Assembly (NCBI GenBank): GCA_025175895.1
Contig: CM046008.1
Span: forward strand, 21,717,255-21,781,254
DNA from: Wurfbainia villosa
Taxonomy: Eukaryota; Streptophyta; Magnoliopsida; Zingiberales; Zingiberaceae
Direction of reading: 5' to 3'
DNA: 64,000 nucleotides
The notes beneath the pieces were generated by a model. It was not told the origin of the DNA, did not search any database, and saw only the letters and a list, made by a program, of their open reading frames with translations. The translations under genes were made by a program, and so were the position numbers. This document shows positions 11,966-23,167 of this stretch, piece after piece (the first letter of the stretch is position 1; the number at the start of each line of letters is the position of its first letter).

Positions 11966-12893
11966 GGTCGGCAAAGACTGATCATTTACCTTGTCATGCA
12001 AAATCTTGAGAAGACCATAACGAGGCAAAGATCTCGATCGGGTTGTTTCTCATGAACAGAAGCAAGCCGCAGTCGATTAGTGCCTTGACTGGGGACTGTG
12101 TGTTCGAAGGAAAAACCTACAGCAGTCGAGGCACCTCCTCGACTGGAGCTTTGGTTCAATTAAACAGACGCAAGGGCCTGTCGACTGCAAGCTCGACTGT
12201 TGCATTGTTCGGTTGAAATAGAAGCCTACCAGTTGAGGCAATGAACCAGTGCCTCGACTGGACCAATGTTTTAATGGGTAAATCAGTCTAATTCTGGTGA
12301 AAAACTTACCATTGGAACCCTCATTAAATGCGAGTTAATGCACCTGTCGAGGCGACTCAACTACACGGGCCGAAAAAGCCCTAATCAAACTCGATTTAAA
12401 AGATTTCCACGGCTATTTTTTGATATACAAGTTGTGACTGCTTAATACAACGGAGGAAGTGATTACTTGAAGTAAAGTTCCTTGATTCTCTATATTCTTG
12501 AAGGAAATCAACGATTCTAAAAAGAACTAGGGCCCTAACTCTCATTGCAAGTTTATAATCTATTCTTCTTCTGTTCCTACTGCTGTAAGGTGTGTATAAA
12601 CATTTGAAAATTTATATTAAGAGGTTTCTCCACCTCCGGTGTATCACCGAGAAGAAGAAGTATTATAGTTGTGGTGGTCATCACTAGAGCCGACTAGGGC
12701 TCAACCGTGGAGTAGGAATTTGGATTTCGAACCACGTAAATTCTTTGTGTTGTGTTTGTATTTGTATTTGTACTTGTATTCTTGTTTCTGCTGCATACTA
12801 ACAATTGTAGACGAGCACAACGAATCGAAGAATCGAGTATTGCTATTTATCCCCCCCTTCTAGCGATGCCAACGGTCCTACAGTAAAGTCCAA
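11966..12893 (+). repeat. Copia-type LTR remnant 1
   Basis: No coding. It has the layout of plant copia LTR ends: AGGTTTCTCCACCTCC (about 12620), GGAGTAGGAATTTGG and ACCACGTAAATTC (12710-12750), a T/G-rich stretch, GTAGACGAGCACAACG (about 12806), and a poly-C plus TTCTAGCG tail (12850-12865). It also contains several CAGTCGA/TCGACTG motifs. The left edge abuts the gypsy LTR; its own left terminus is not clear. Confidence 0.65.
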
Positions 12894-14030
12894 GGGTGAA
12901 GTTTTGGCAGCATAAGTCTAATAGTTGGCGGCGTAAAGTCCAAGCGGAGTCTTGGCAGCGTAAGTCTAATGTGCCTTGGCGATGTAGACACCATTAGCAT
13001 GAAGGCTAGCATATGGATGAACAAGTCATGGATGACTTGGAGGGATCCGATAGGTGCGAGGCTAATGGAGGTGGCTAGAAGGCTTAGGTCTAGGCTACGG
13101 GTGGTCTAGCAAGTATGAGGGCACCATACTTGGGTTAAACCTCATGTTTGAGGTTAAAACCTCATGTTTAAGGTGTATCAGTCGACTGAAACCTATGGGC
13201 TATCGACTGGAGTGAGTCAACTAGGATTTGACTACGAAGAGTTTCCTGGCAGTCGACTGCCAGAGGTGCGCAGTCAACTGCTGAATGTCGATCGGTGCTC
13301 GATGTTGCCAGAATGGTCTGGTGAGTGATTGGCGACCACTGATCGATTGAGTCACCGCTGATCGATGGGTATGATCAGTCGACTGATGGGTATGATCAGT
13401 CGACTGATGATGGATCTGTTAGATTTTTCCAACGTGGATCATGTCGTTGTGAGATAATGGCTACAGAGGCAGTCGACTGATGGTCCTGATCAGTCGATTG
13501 CCAGGCAAAAATCAGCCCAAGGAGCAGCTTTAAAGGGAGCTCGTGAAGGAGGATTTGGCAATGATTCTTTGAGGAGTTTTTGGGGTGAATTGTTGGTGTA
13601 ATTCAGGGTCTCCAAGTGCAACTCAACCAACCAAACAAGCAAGCTTCCAAAAGATCGATTATAAAGTTTTCTTTGCATTTTTTTTGTTGTATTCACTTGT
13701 ATTTTCTTGTTGTATTTCGTATTACTGTTGTAATCATTTGTACGAGGTTTCTCCACCTCTGACTTGTGTCGAGAAGGAGTATTTATGATTAGTAGTGCAT
13801 GTTTACATTGCTAGGGCTTTTAGAGCCCGATCCGTGGAGTATGAACCATTTGGTTCCGAACCATATTATATCTCACATTGTGGTTTGTGTATCTTGTTGT
13901 TTATATTTGTTATTATCATTCCGCTGTGCTAACAAGATTGTAGACAATCAAACGCGAACGAATTCCATCGAGCATCGAAATGGGCTATTCACCCCCCCCT
14001 CTAGCGGTCACCGAATCCTCAACATTGATA
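12894..14030 (+). repeat. Copia-type LTR remnant 2
   Basis: It has the same tail layout as remnant 1: AGGTTTCTCCACCTCTG at 13745, GTGGAGTATGAACC at 13833, GTAGACAATC at 13941, and CCCCCCCCTCTAGCGG at 13991. It aligns in part with 28800-29973 (AGATGGCTAGAAGGCTTA-type segment and the AGGTTAAACCTCAT repeat), so both belong to one family. The left part has degenerate repeats of GGCAGCGTAAGTC. Five exact CAGTCGACTG palindromes lie at 13179-13479. It is truncated at its left end. Confidence 0.7.
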
Positions 14031-14349
14031 ACCTACTGCTGCTCTGCAACTTGATGCTAAAGCTGAGTGACTACCTACATGAAGTCAGGTAGTGGTACTG
14101 CTTCATCTGTCCTATGATTTCCATTCGTCCGTCTTCTAGCCATTTTTCTTCATAAAGTAAGACCAATATAAGACTACTACTATTACTTACTTTCTATCAT
14201 CATCACCTACATATGTAAGCATGTTTATCAAAAAAAAACATTCTTTACTAAGCATAGAAGAAAGTAAAACATATGTGTACTTTCTTACTTGGAAGTGACA
14301 GGATTTGATGCTCAATATGCGTGTGGCGGAACTAGCTCTGATACCATAC
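14031..14349 (-). other. Internal start of another gypsy element, with primer site
   Basis: Read on the minus strand, this follows the LTR at 14350-16334. TGGTATCAGAGC (14335-14346, reverse strand) matches the initiator-Met tRNA primer site and lies three bases from the LTR end. I recognise no domain in the 300 bases beyond it, which are cut off by the copia remnant at about 14030. Confidence 0.7.
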
Positions 14350-15362
14350 TGTAACACCCCCCCTCTCTTTATGTCAGATAGCCTTGATACCACTATGCCA
14401 TAGGATGGTTCTTGTATACTGTAACACCCCCCCCCCTCTCTTTACTCTAATAAAGGAGGTGTTACCATCATACTTTATCTTTTTCTAATCCTAGATTTAA
14501 AACAAAAGAGTATCAATAACTCGTAACAAGATCTAAACATGGTTTCTAAACAAGTATCATAATTCAAACTCTTAACTTGAAACAGCAGAAGCTAAAGAAA
14601 TAAATCACTACATTGGCATGTTGACACAGGGATATTACACAAGTTCTTAACATATCTAAGCATGCACATTCGCTAGAGTTCTAACATAAAACATTCTTAA
14701 GTAATTCAGCCTCATGCATGGCGGTAGTAAAGATATGCATCTTTGACATAAAAATAACGTAAATAATAATACATAACATCAACACTAGCACCTAACATGA
14801 ACACTAGCACATAACATGAACACTAGCACACTAGCAAGTTCAAAGGTCATAACATAACATAATACTAGCAAGTTTGACATTCTTAGACACAACATAATCA
14901 AGCACATAACATAAACACTAGCACACTAGCAAGTTCAAAGGTCTTAACATAACATAATACTAGCAAGTTCAGAATCGTAATTCGCTGCCCCCTCTTACTC
15001 AAACCTTGCTTTACCCTTATCTATAGTATAAGGAATGCAAACTATAAGCAATGATGTTTAGTAAGTACCTCCTATTCTCATAAAACATTGCATTAAGAAA
15101 ACATGATATTAGAATACTTGCATGCAAACATATGCTCATATGCATTAAACATTTAGAAACACTTGTACCTAACACAATGATTCAACTTGAAATGCATGAA
15201 CTTTCTACATTAAACATATAGAAACACTTGTACATAACACAATGCATGAATTTGAAATACACAACTTGCAATACATGATTTTGAAATATGCTTCGCTTGT
15301 AGAGACATGCACATGAGATATACTTAAGCTTGTAAACCTTGTGTTTTGGTTAACTTTAGAAA

Positions 15363-15364
<2 letters not shown>

Positions 15365-15401
<37 letters not shown>
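15365..15401. repeat. AT microsatellite
   Basis: Alternating AT run of about 37 bases inside the gypsy-type LTR. Confidence 0.95.
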
Positions 15402-15404
<3 letters not shown>

Positions 15405-16218
15405 TTTAAAATCAGTAAACATCCTTGTCTGGGCAGCCCAGCATAGTATCAATTTGCGTGCAACCCTAATGGAATTTGGGGTAGCTAGCCACCGAACTTA
15501 CTAGGGCAACTTACTAAGGGCGGTCTTAGGGCCCATGGCCGATCTAAGGGCCCGATACATGCCACTTTAAAGTAAAATACTTTCTTTATATATGACCTAC
15601 TGATTTTTTCATTTAACAAACATTTAACATGATCATACTCCAAAAACCTATATAGGAAGCATTTCAAGACATTTGATCATGCTCTTTGTCTCCAAAACTC
15701 GTAGGAGAAGCATCATTGCGATCTTATGTTTTGCTTCAAAAGAAATATACATATAATGCCTATAAATCTGAACAAATACAATCTGAATAAAACATATAAT
15801 CTAAATAAAACATGGAAAAAGAAGCTAGATAAAATAATCGAATAGCTACTTATACTGAAGGTGAGAAATACTTACATCCTCTCGCTATCTTACTAATATA
15901 CCGCTAGGGTTTTTGTGAGATGAAGACCTTCCTCTATTCCTTAACCTTAGGAATGATCCCCTAGCATATACTGAAAACCCTCTCAAGAACACCAAAACAA
16001 GGGGAGCATAGGTTCAGTGAAGAGGAAGAAGGAGGAAGAAGAATTTCGGTGGAGAAGGGGAGAAGGAGGAAGAAAATTTCGGTGGAGAAGGGGAGAAGGA
16101 GGAAGAAAATTTCAATTTTCCCTCTTTTAATTCTCCTTTAATACTTAGGGATATGAAAAAAAACTCCTCTTCTTCTCATACTTATGTTATATAATCTTTG
16201 CACATCCTAGACAAGAAG

Positions 16219-16292
16219 CATCCTATGGCATAGTGGTATCAAAGCTATCTCACAATTAGAAGGTTCATGGTTCGAATCCTAGCTATAATGAA
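16219..16292 (+). other. tRNA-like module with A-box and B-box, in LTR
   Basis: TGGCATAGTGGT (16226-16237) fits the RNA polymerase III A-box and GGTTCGAATCC (16269-16279) fits the B-box exactly. The gap of about 31 bases is close to that in tRNA genes. The acceptor and T stems do not pair properly, so this is a degenerate tRNA gene or a tRNA-derived SINE head, not a working tRNA. Its first 36 bases have an inverted copy at 14372-14407. Confidence 0.6.
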
Positions 16293-16333
16293 ACATATTT
16301 TTATTTTATTTTATTTTATTTTTCGGGCATTAC

Positions 16334-16606
16334 ACAAACTGCCTCAGTCAATCATAGTAATATACTCCACCATTTTTCTAAAGTGTATCCTACCTTAAAC
16401 TCGAATCCTCCGTTCCACCACCACATGGGGATTATAAGCTTCGGCCAATGCCGAGCTGAATAAGAATGTAGACCGACTCAAGGGCTTACAAACTGCCTTG
16501 GTCAGCTATAGAAATATACTCCATCATTCTTCTATAGTGAAGTCTACCTTAAACCTGACTCTTCCGTTCCACCATCGCACGGGGATTGTAAGCTTCGACC
16601 AACAAA
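16334..16606. repeat. Imperfect tandem duplication, about 154-base period
   Basis: ACAAACTGCC begins at 16334 and again at 16488, and the following sequence (ATATACTCCA, CCGTTCCACCA, GGGGATT, AAGCTTCG) repeats in order. The second copy ends near 16606, where the LTR of element A begins. Its origin is not recognised. Confidence 0.75.
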
Positions 16607-16610
16607 AGGT

Positions 16611-16882
16611 ATGCTATGCTACACCTATCCAACCTGAAGACATATCCACAACATAAGGTATAAAGAATAGTACTAACTCATACTACATCCTGATATGGGT
16701 CGAGGGTATCACAGAGAATAACCAACAAGTATACAAGGACCGACCTACTACCATACAGAAAATGCAATAGCATGTATGAATATGTACAAACAAATGCAAC
16801 AAGCATAGTACATACAAATGCAGCATCACAATAAGCATATATATATATACTGCATCTATATATGTATACTAATCACAATCAT

Positions 16883-16913
<31 letters not shown>

Positions 16914-19391
16914 GCAATATGCAAAATGACATAAGTTGGCAATGCAACATGCATGGTCATGTCGGCTCACCCTAAAGCTACCACGACCCCAATGTGGCCT
17001 CGGTGGCTCGAGCATGACAACTGTCCCAACTCAACACCAACCACTACTCTTGAGTGGCCGAGTGGGCAGTATGATCAAGTAGCATATAAGCGTAAAGAGC
17101 AAGCTACACGATGGGGGTCTCTGCTGTTGGCCACTCCAACAGTCACTACCCATAAGTGGTCGAGTGCCACACACGCAGGACTACAACACGCAAATCCAAC
17201 TATCACCGTCTATAGTGATAGAGTGCGGCACCACAATGCTCTGCCCTCACATCGGTTACTCCTCCTATGAATAACCGTGGAGGCAGGATGACTAGAGACA
17301 CTCTCAACCACAAGGGAGACCTCGTCGCCAGCGTGCATGCAAATGACATGAATGCAATGTCTCACATACAGACATCCACCATAGACTCTCTATTCTACAG
17401 AGAGTAATACTAACCAGATCAATGCACTCTCTATCCTGTAGAGAGTCATACTCAAACTGATCGTATCAGGCTAGGACCATTGGTCCGTAGCGACACACTA
17501 AATACCATTCACCTGACCATTTACACAATGCATGGTCGGTAGTAAACATGCAACCTAAGGGTACTAGAATTAACCTTAGGTTCAAGACATTATCTATCTA
17601 CGGATGACCTTTTTTGCCCAATTTATAATCAGGTTGTCATCCAGACTTTACTACTTGCACTTAACTTAAACAAATTCTAAGTTACTTACATCATCTATAT
17701 GTATAACTCCTAATCATGGTAAAATAAACATGATAGCAGCAATGGAGTTAATAGCCAACGGTAAAGTATCAAGCATACGATAAATAAGAACGGAGTCAAG
17801 GTAACATGATCATATAAGATGATCATGCATCTAAATCTGTATGCATTAAACTACCTGACCAAGGTAGGAATTACCCACCTGCTGTATATACTCGTAGTAA
17901 TGAAATCCTCACGGCCGCGGACCTGTCTCGTATCCACGTCCTGCAAATATCATTAATTACATTTTAGTGAAAGCATACAATAAAAAAATACGAATTATCT
18001 ACTACGTTATCCCCATATCCGTATCCCTTATCGAAATATGAATTAGAAGCTCAAATAGTCAAGATTGACTATTTAATTTAACCCACTGTTTCAATTAGCA
18101 AAAGTGCTAACCTACTCATCCAACTCCATACCCACTCAACCAAGTCGATCTCATGAAGATTTAATCTTTTTATACTTAATTTGATGTAATAGGATCGCCA
18201 ACAAATTAAGTATAAATCTAACCCATATTCACACCGATACACCTCCCTATTCGTAGCCCAAACAAAGCTACTGCTTCACAGCCAGTCAAACACCCAACAA
18301 AACCTCACAACTGACTAACCTCCACTCACATCCACACCGATACCCATCAGACCATTCACAATCGGCCGATTCTAATCACAACCCATCACAGCCAACAGCC
18401 CTCATATACCGTTCAACACTTCATAGAACAAAACAAAGAAAGTTCCTCTTCTTTACCAGATGTTGAACTTCACCGGCAATTAGAATCCCCAACAATCGGC
18501 AACCACCCCTGTTCACCGGAACCCACTACCCAAAACAATATCCAGTTAACGAACGAAATTGGTCGGAGATGAAACTCATCGTAGATGGGTAAAAGAAACC
18601 TACTGATGGAGAGATTCAAGCTCACCTACCCTATTCGCCTGCCAAGATCTCTGGTGCCCTAGCTCCGGCGCTGATCGGCAGTGAGAAACCCCAATCGACG
18701 GCTCTGCTCACCGGCGACCACCTCCCTCTACCCTCTGTTCACCGATTGAGAGAGGGGGAATTCGTCAGTGCTCTTCCCAAAATCCAAAGATCCCTCAAGA
18801 CTGCTGTGGTGACTGGAAAAATGGGAGAAGAACTCAAATTAGTCACCTATGGGTACTGCACCAACTATGGTCCGGCGCTCTACAAACTGCTAAGGCCGGA
18901 ACCTTTGAGGAACAAAGTCAACTGACCTGTAGCCGGCGCTCTACAAATCTTGTCGTCCCCTCGCGCAAAGAAATCGACGGGATCTGGGATGGCAGAAGTC
19001 AGCGAGGTCACGAGAGGAAAGACGTTGTGAGGGAGAGGAGTCACTCGTGTGCGTGCTGTGAGGAAGTGGAGATGTTGCCGCACGTGAGGAAGAAGAGGAA
19101 GTGAGGCTTGGGAAAGGGCAGCGCCGGGCGGCGGAGTCGGCGAAAGCGTTTCGCAGCATGTGCAAACCGCTCGGATGAGGCGAATTCGTCGGCGAGAATC
19201 GGAAAGGGAAAAACGGCGGAGTTGAGGGATTAACGGTTCGGGTGGCTTTTTAACGAGTTGGGCTTTAAATCCAATAAGCCATTGACCCTAGATTTAATTA
19301 AATCTAGGTTAATTAAACTAATAAAATTCCTTAAGCTAGGTTAGATGTAATTAACTCCTAACCATACTATTTTTTTTTGTGGTATCTTACA
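16611..19391 (-). repeat. 3' LTR of element A, truncated (copy L2)
   Basis: It aligns with 25066-27834. In a 180-base stretch (17461-17640 against 25911-26090) I counted 8 differences, all transitions. The element-sense start TGTAAGATACC lies next to the purine tract at 19392; the outer end is missing. Two hairpin units lie at 17385-17450. An AT run lies at 16883-16913. Confidence 0.92.
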
Positions 19392-19404
19392 TTCTCCCCA
19401 ACTT
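19392..19404 (-). other. Polypurine tract of element A
   Basis: AAGTTGGGGAGAA on the minus strand directly precedes the LTR start TGTAAGATACC. Element B has AAGTGGGGGAGAA at the same place (60640-60652). Confidence 0.9.
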
Positions 19405-19489
19405 ATTAAAAATTTGGTCCCCAAATTTCGTACTTAAATGCAAAAATTAATTCAAGCATATTCCGAAATATCAACATACCTCAAGTAAA

Positions 19490-19660
19490 CAGATGAGGGT
19501 ATCGAGCTCGGATAGTATCTTCCAACTCCCATGTAGCCTCCTCATCTGTATGATGTTGTCATCCCACCTTTACAAGTCGGATGGTTTTGTTCCGCAACTG
19601 TCGCTCCTTGCGACCAAGAATCTACATCGGAATCTCCTCATAAGTCGCATTCGCCTAGAG
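19490..19660 (-). pseudogene. Chromodomain relic of element A
   Basis: Downstream of the integrase C-end the minus strand reads residues such as RNKTIRLVKVG, a stop, QHH, then EEATWELEDTIRARYPHLF. The last part is the usual chromodomain end of plant chromoviruses (EEATWE-E...RYPHLF). A TGA stands where the conserved Trp of W-x-HH is expected. The domain is thought to direct integration to methylated-histone heterochromatin. The same relic is at 60445-60545 in element B. Confidence 0.78.
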
Positions 19661-19912
19661 TGGTATCGGAACCTCTTTTAGAACATGGTCAGATCGCGGT
19701 ACGTATTTCCTCAGCATAGATACATGGAATACGTTGTGAACACCCACAAGTGTCGGAGGTAAAGCCAACTGATAAGCAACACCTCCAATCCGCTCCAATA
19801 CCTCAAATGGACCAATGTAACGTGGAGCTAATTTTCCTTTTAGCCCAAATCTCTTGACTCCTTTGGTGGGTGACACTCGTAGGAATACATGGTCCCCGAC
19901 TGAGAATTTCAA
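19655..19912 (-). pseudogene. Integrase C-terminal domain, element A
   Basis: 85-residue open segment with SVGDHVFLRVSP, GLKGKLAPRYIGPFEVLE and HNVFHVSMLRKYVP, the GPY/F-type C-terminal module of gypsy integrases, which binds DNA. It is separated from the catalytic core by frame changes at about 19910-20000. Confidence 0.88.
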
Positions 19913-20002
19913 AGGCCTTCGCCTCCGGTCCGCATAACTTTTCTGTCTATCCTGTGCCTCTGATAATCGTCATCTGATGACTCATACCAACTCTGCATCA
20001 TG

Positions 20003-20521
20003 CTAGATTCTCTGAGGCCCCAATATCTGTCGTTTCCCAACTTCCTCCCATAACACAGGAGATCTGCTGGGTCTGCCGTATAATGCCTCGAAAGGAGCCA
20101 TCTGGATAGAAGAGTAGTTGTTGTTGTTGTAGGCAAACTCTACTAAAGGAATGTGATCCTCCCAACTGCCACCGAAATCCATGATGCAAGATCTCAATAG
20201 ATCCTCCAGAGTCTGAATGGTACGTTCAGACTGTCCATCTGTCTGCGGATGAAAGGTTGTACAGAGTCGAAGCTCTGTGCCCATGGCCTGCTGCAGACTC
20301 TGCCAGAATCGCAAAGTAAATCACGGATCTCTATCAGATATGATACTCAATGGTACACCATGCAATCTGATGATCTCTCGGTAGTACAATTTCGCTAGAC
20401 GATCCAATGAGTCCGTCTCACGAATCGGAAGGAAGTGAGCTGATTTGGTTAATCGATCCACGATCACCCAAATTGCATCATGTCCTTTACTGGTTCTGGG
20501 CAATCCCGTAATGAAATCCAT
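20003..20521 (-). pseudogene. Integrase catalytic core, element A
   Basis: Two open segments form the core: 20521-20321 (MDFITGLPRT...IWVIVDRLTKSAHF...LHGVPLSIISDRDP) and 20314-20003 (FHPQTDGQSERTIQTLEDLLRS...ALYGRPSRSPV). They are in the same frame and separated by one TGA where the usual SDRDPRFTS motif has Arg, which fits CGA to TGA. The two catalytic Asp (VDR and SDRD) and the Glu (QSER) are present. Confidence 0.9.
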
Positions 20522-20988
20522 CGTGATATTTTCTCACTCCATTCCGGGATCGGAATTTTCTGAAGTAACCCAGCAGGTTTCTGATGTTCAGCCTTCACTT
20601 GCTGGCATACTAGACATCGTGCAACAAAGTCTGCAATATCCCGTTTCATATCGTTCCACCAGTATAAACACTTCAAATCTCGGTACATCCGAGTACCACC
20701 AGGATGTATAGCAAATCTCGACTGATGTGCTTCCTGTAGCAATTCTTCCTTAACTGGATGTGTGTCCAGAACACATAGTCGTCCTCGGAAATGAAGTACA
20801 CCATTCTCGTCACTCGAGAAATCCATCTGACATTCTGAGTCTATCGTGCTGCTCAAGAACTGCAGATGTTGGTTGTTGACTTGTGCTTCCTTGATCCTCT
20901 CAGCAATAGCGGAATGAGCAACCATAGAAACAACTCGAGAACTCGGCCGAACTAGATCAAGAATCGCCGGATGATCGCCGAACTCCAC
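20464..20988 (-). pseudogene. Integrase zinc-binding domain and upstream linker, element A
   Basis: 174-residue open segment. HQSRFAIHPGGTRMYRDLKCLYWW...VARCLVCQQVKAEHQ is the H2C2 zinc finger (His, His, CLVC). The end overlaps the core in another frame, so there is a frameshift near 20540. Confidence 0.9.
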
Positions 20989-21674
20989 GAGACTTCGCCG
21001 TGATCTGCTACCACATTAGCTTTTCCTGGATGATACTGGATTGTGCAGTCGTAATCTTTCAGATATTCCATCCACCGTCTCTGTCTCAGATTCATCTCTT
21101 TCTGTGTGAACAGATACTTTAGACTTTTATGGTCTATGTATATCTCAAAGGTAATCCCATACAAGTAGTGCCTCCATATCTTCAATGCGAAAATAATGGC
21201 GGCTAACTCCAGATAGTGCACTGGGTAATTTCTCTCGTGATCTTTTAGTTGACGGGAGGCATAAGATACCACACTTGCGATCGCATCAATCGCACCCAAC
21301 CCTTGGATAGAAGCATCCGTATAAAGAACCATCCCATCAATACCAGAAGGAATCACTAAGATTGGTGCAGAAACTAATCGTCGCTTAAGCTCCTGAAAGC
21401 TAGTTTCACAGGCCTCTGACCAGGTGAATTTGACCCCTTTCCGAGTCAGGCGAGTGAGTGGCATGGCGATACTCGAGAATCCCTCCACGAATCTCCGATA
21501 ATACCCGGCCAGACCAAGGAAACTATGGACCTCCTGCACTGATTTTGGCTGCTCCCAACTGGTAATCACCTCAATCTTCTGAGGATCTATAGAAATACCT
21601 CTGTTGGACACCACATGTCCAAGAAAACCCACTGAGGATAACCAGAACGCACACTTGCTAAACTTGGCATACAA
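20952..21674 (-). pseudogene. RT thumb/connection and RNase H, element A
   Basis: 240-residue open segment. FSKCAFWLSSVGFLGHVVS and FLGLAGYYRRFVEGFS are the gypsy RT C-part. LYTDASIQGLGA, the LELAAIIFALKIWRHYLYG region and the IYIDHKSLKYLFTQKEMNLRQRRW block are RNase H, with its Asp and Glu catalytic residues visible. The stop just upstream (TAG at 21675, in RRE-stop-LYAKFSKC) replaces a residue that is normally Gln, as a CAG-to-TAG change would. Confidence 0.9.
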
Positions 21675-22395
21675 CTACTCCCGTCGCAATGTCTCCAATA
21701 CTATCCGCAGATGTTGTTCATGATCTTCCTTGGATCGAGAATAAATCAATATATCATCGATGAACACTATGACGAACTGATCTATATACCTCAAGAATAT
21801 CCGGTTCATTAAGTCCATAAATGCAGCTGGGGCATTCATGAGACCGAACGGCATCACTAGAAACTCGTAATGCCCATAACGGGTGCGGAAAGCTATTTTC
21901 TGAACATCCTCATCTCTTATCCGGTCGATGATATCTCGAAAGATCGATTTTAGAATACACACATGTATCCTTAAGTTAATCGAACAAATCTTCTATCCTC
22001 GACAGTGGATATTTGTTCTTAATTGTGACTGCATTCAGTTGCCGATAGTCAATACCTAACCGCAATGATCCATCCTTCTTTTTGACAAAGAGTACCGGTG
22101 CTCCCCATGGTGAAACACTAGAGCGGATGAATCCATTATCCAGCAACTCCTGCAGTTGAACTTTAAGTTCATTCATCTCCTTTGGCGCCATCCAATAAGG
22201 AGGTTTCGATATAGGCGCGGTTCCTGGAATCACCTCTATCACAAATTTAACTTGCCTAGGAGGTGGCAAGCCTGGAAGTTCATCTGGAAATACATCTGGA
22301 TATTCTCGGACTACTCGCACATCAGAGAGAGGTGGTAGTCCTTCGTTCTCAACTTTGACCAGAGATAGTAAATAACCTTGACAACCCTGGGCCAA
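21675..22395 (-). pseudogene. Reverse transcriptase fingers/palm, element A
   Basis: Two segments: 22395-21976 (YPDVFPDELPGLPP...ISKPPYWMAPKEMNELK...SVSPWGAPVLFVKKKDGSLRLGIDYRQLNAVTIKNKYPLSRIEDLFD) and 21962-21675 (AFRTRYGHYEFLVMPFGLMNAPAAFMDLMN...VFIDDILIYSRS). The catalytic pair is FIDD at 21753-21764, normal for this lineage. A frameshift near 21970 falls just after the first segment, about where the conserved GYHQ motif would be. Confidence 0.92.
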
Positions 22396-22479
22396 TAACC
22401 TCTGAGCCTGTAAAGCCGATATAATGGATAATTCATCATCTCTAGTACCAACAAATTCCCAGGTTGGTTGATCTGGTGG

Positions 22480-22800
22480 TCAAAATGTCACCACCCTTGC
22501 TCTACAATCCACTATAGCATGATAAGCGGCCAACCAATCCATACCGAGAATAATATCGAACTCTATCATTTCCAACACCTGGAGGTCCACTGTAAGGATA
22601 TGCCCATCAAAATCTAATGGGCAACCCTTGATTTCTTGGTGGCTAGTCAGCACCTCTCCTGATGGCAAAGATACTTCTAATCCACAAGAACGAACCATTG
22701 GAATCCTTCCGACTCTACCCAAAAATATTCTAGATACGAATGAATGAGAACTACCAGTATCAATCAAAGTATCAGCGTATATAAAATAAAATGAAACCAT
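22480..22800 (-). pseudogene. Aspartic protease, element A
   Basis: Open segment with DTLIDTGSSHSFVSR (active-site DTG), LDFDGHILTVDLQVLEM and FDIILGMDWLAAYHAIVDC, the standard retropepsin pattern of plant chromoviruses. It would mature the Gag-Pol polyprotein. It is joined to RT through a broken linker (22396-22479). The homologous spot in element B is where a solo LTR landed. Confidence 0.9.
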
Positions 22801-23167
22801 ATCCCGTATGACTGATCCCTCATCCCGCTGCGCCTCATCTCTGGTGATAGCAAAAACTCATCCAGTCTCGATATTTGTCGGCTGCATCCCCGACGAAGAA
22901 GTAGTGTGCCTCCACTCGGGCTGAGTTTGACTCTGAGGTGCTGAAGACTGAGTCACTGGTGTAGGCATCAGATAACTCTGAGATCTGGCTGGTAACATCG
23001 GCGGTTTAGATACCCCTGGATAGTAGATTACTGGAGATGTAGGATACTGGATAGCCGTCGGCATCACTGAAGGCACCTCTCGCATTCGATACAATCGCCT
23101 ACTGGAGGCACTGCCGCTCGACCATAAGATCGCATCCGCGTGCCGTCTATTGTCGCTGCTGGTTGGA

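Larger units (their letters stand above)
14350..16334 (-). repeat. Gypsy-type LTR of a second family (about 2 kb)
   Basis: In element sense it runs TGTAATGCCCG (ending forward at 16334) to GGGTGTTACA (forward TGTAACACCC at 14350). The end motif occurs twice, at 14350 and 14420, separated by a 49-base insert that itself holds a primer-like motif (see findings). Features inside are an AT microsatellite at 15365-15401, repeats of ACACTAGCA / AACATAACATAA at 14780-14960, and a purine-rich GAAGGAGGAAGAA repeat at 16020-16110. No coding region. It differs from the L1-L7 LTR family. Confidence 0.78.

Noticed and set aside
16219..16292. Functional tRNA gene
   Set aside because: A- and B-boxes fit, but acceptor and T stems do not pair; kept only as a tRNA-like module.
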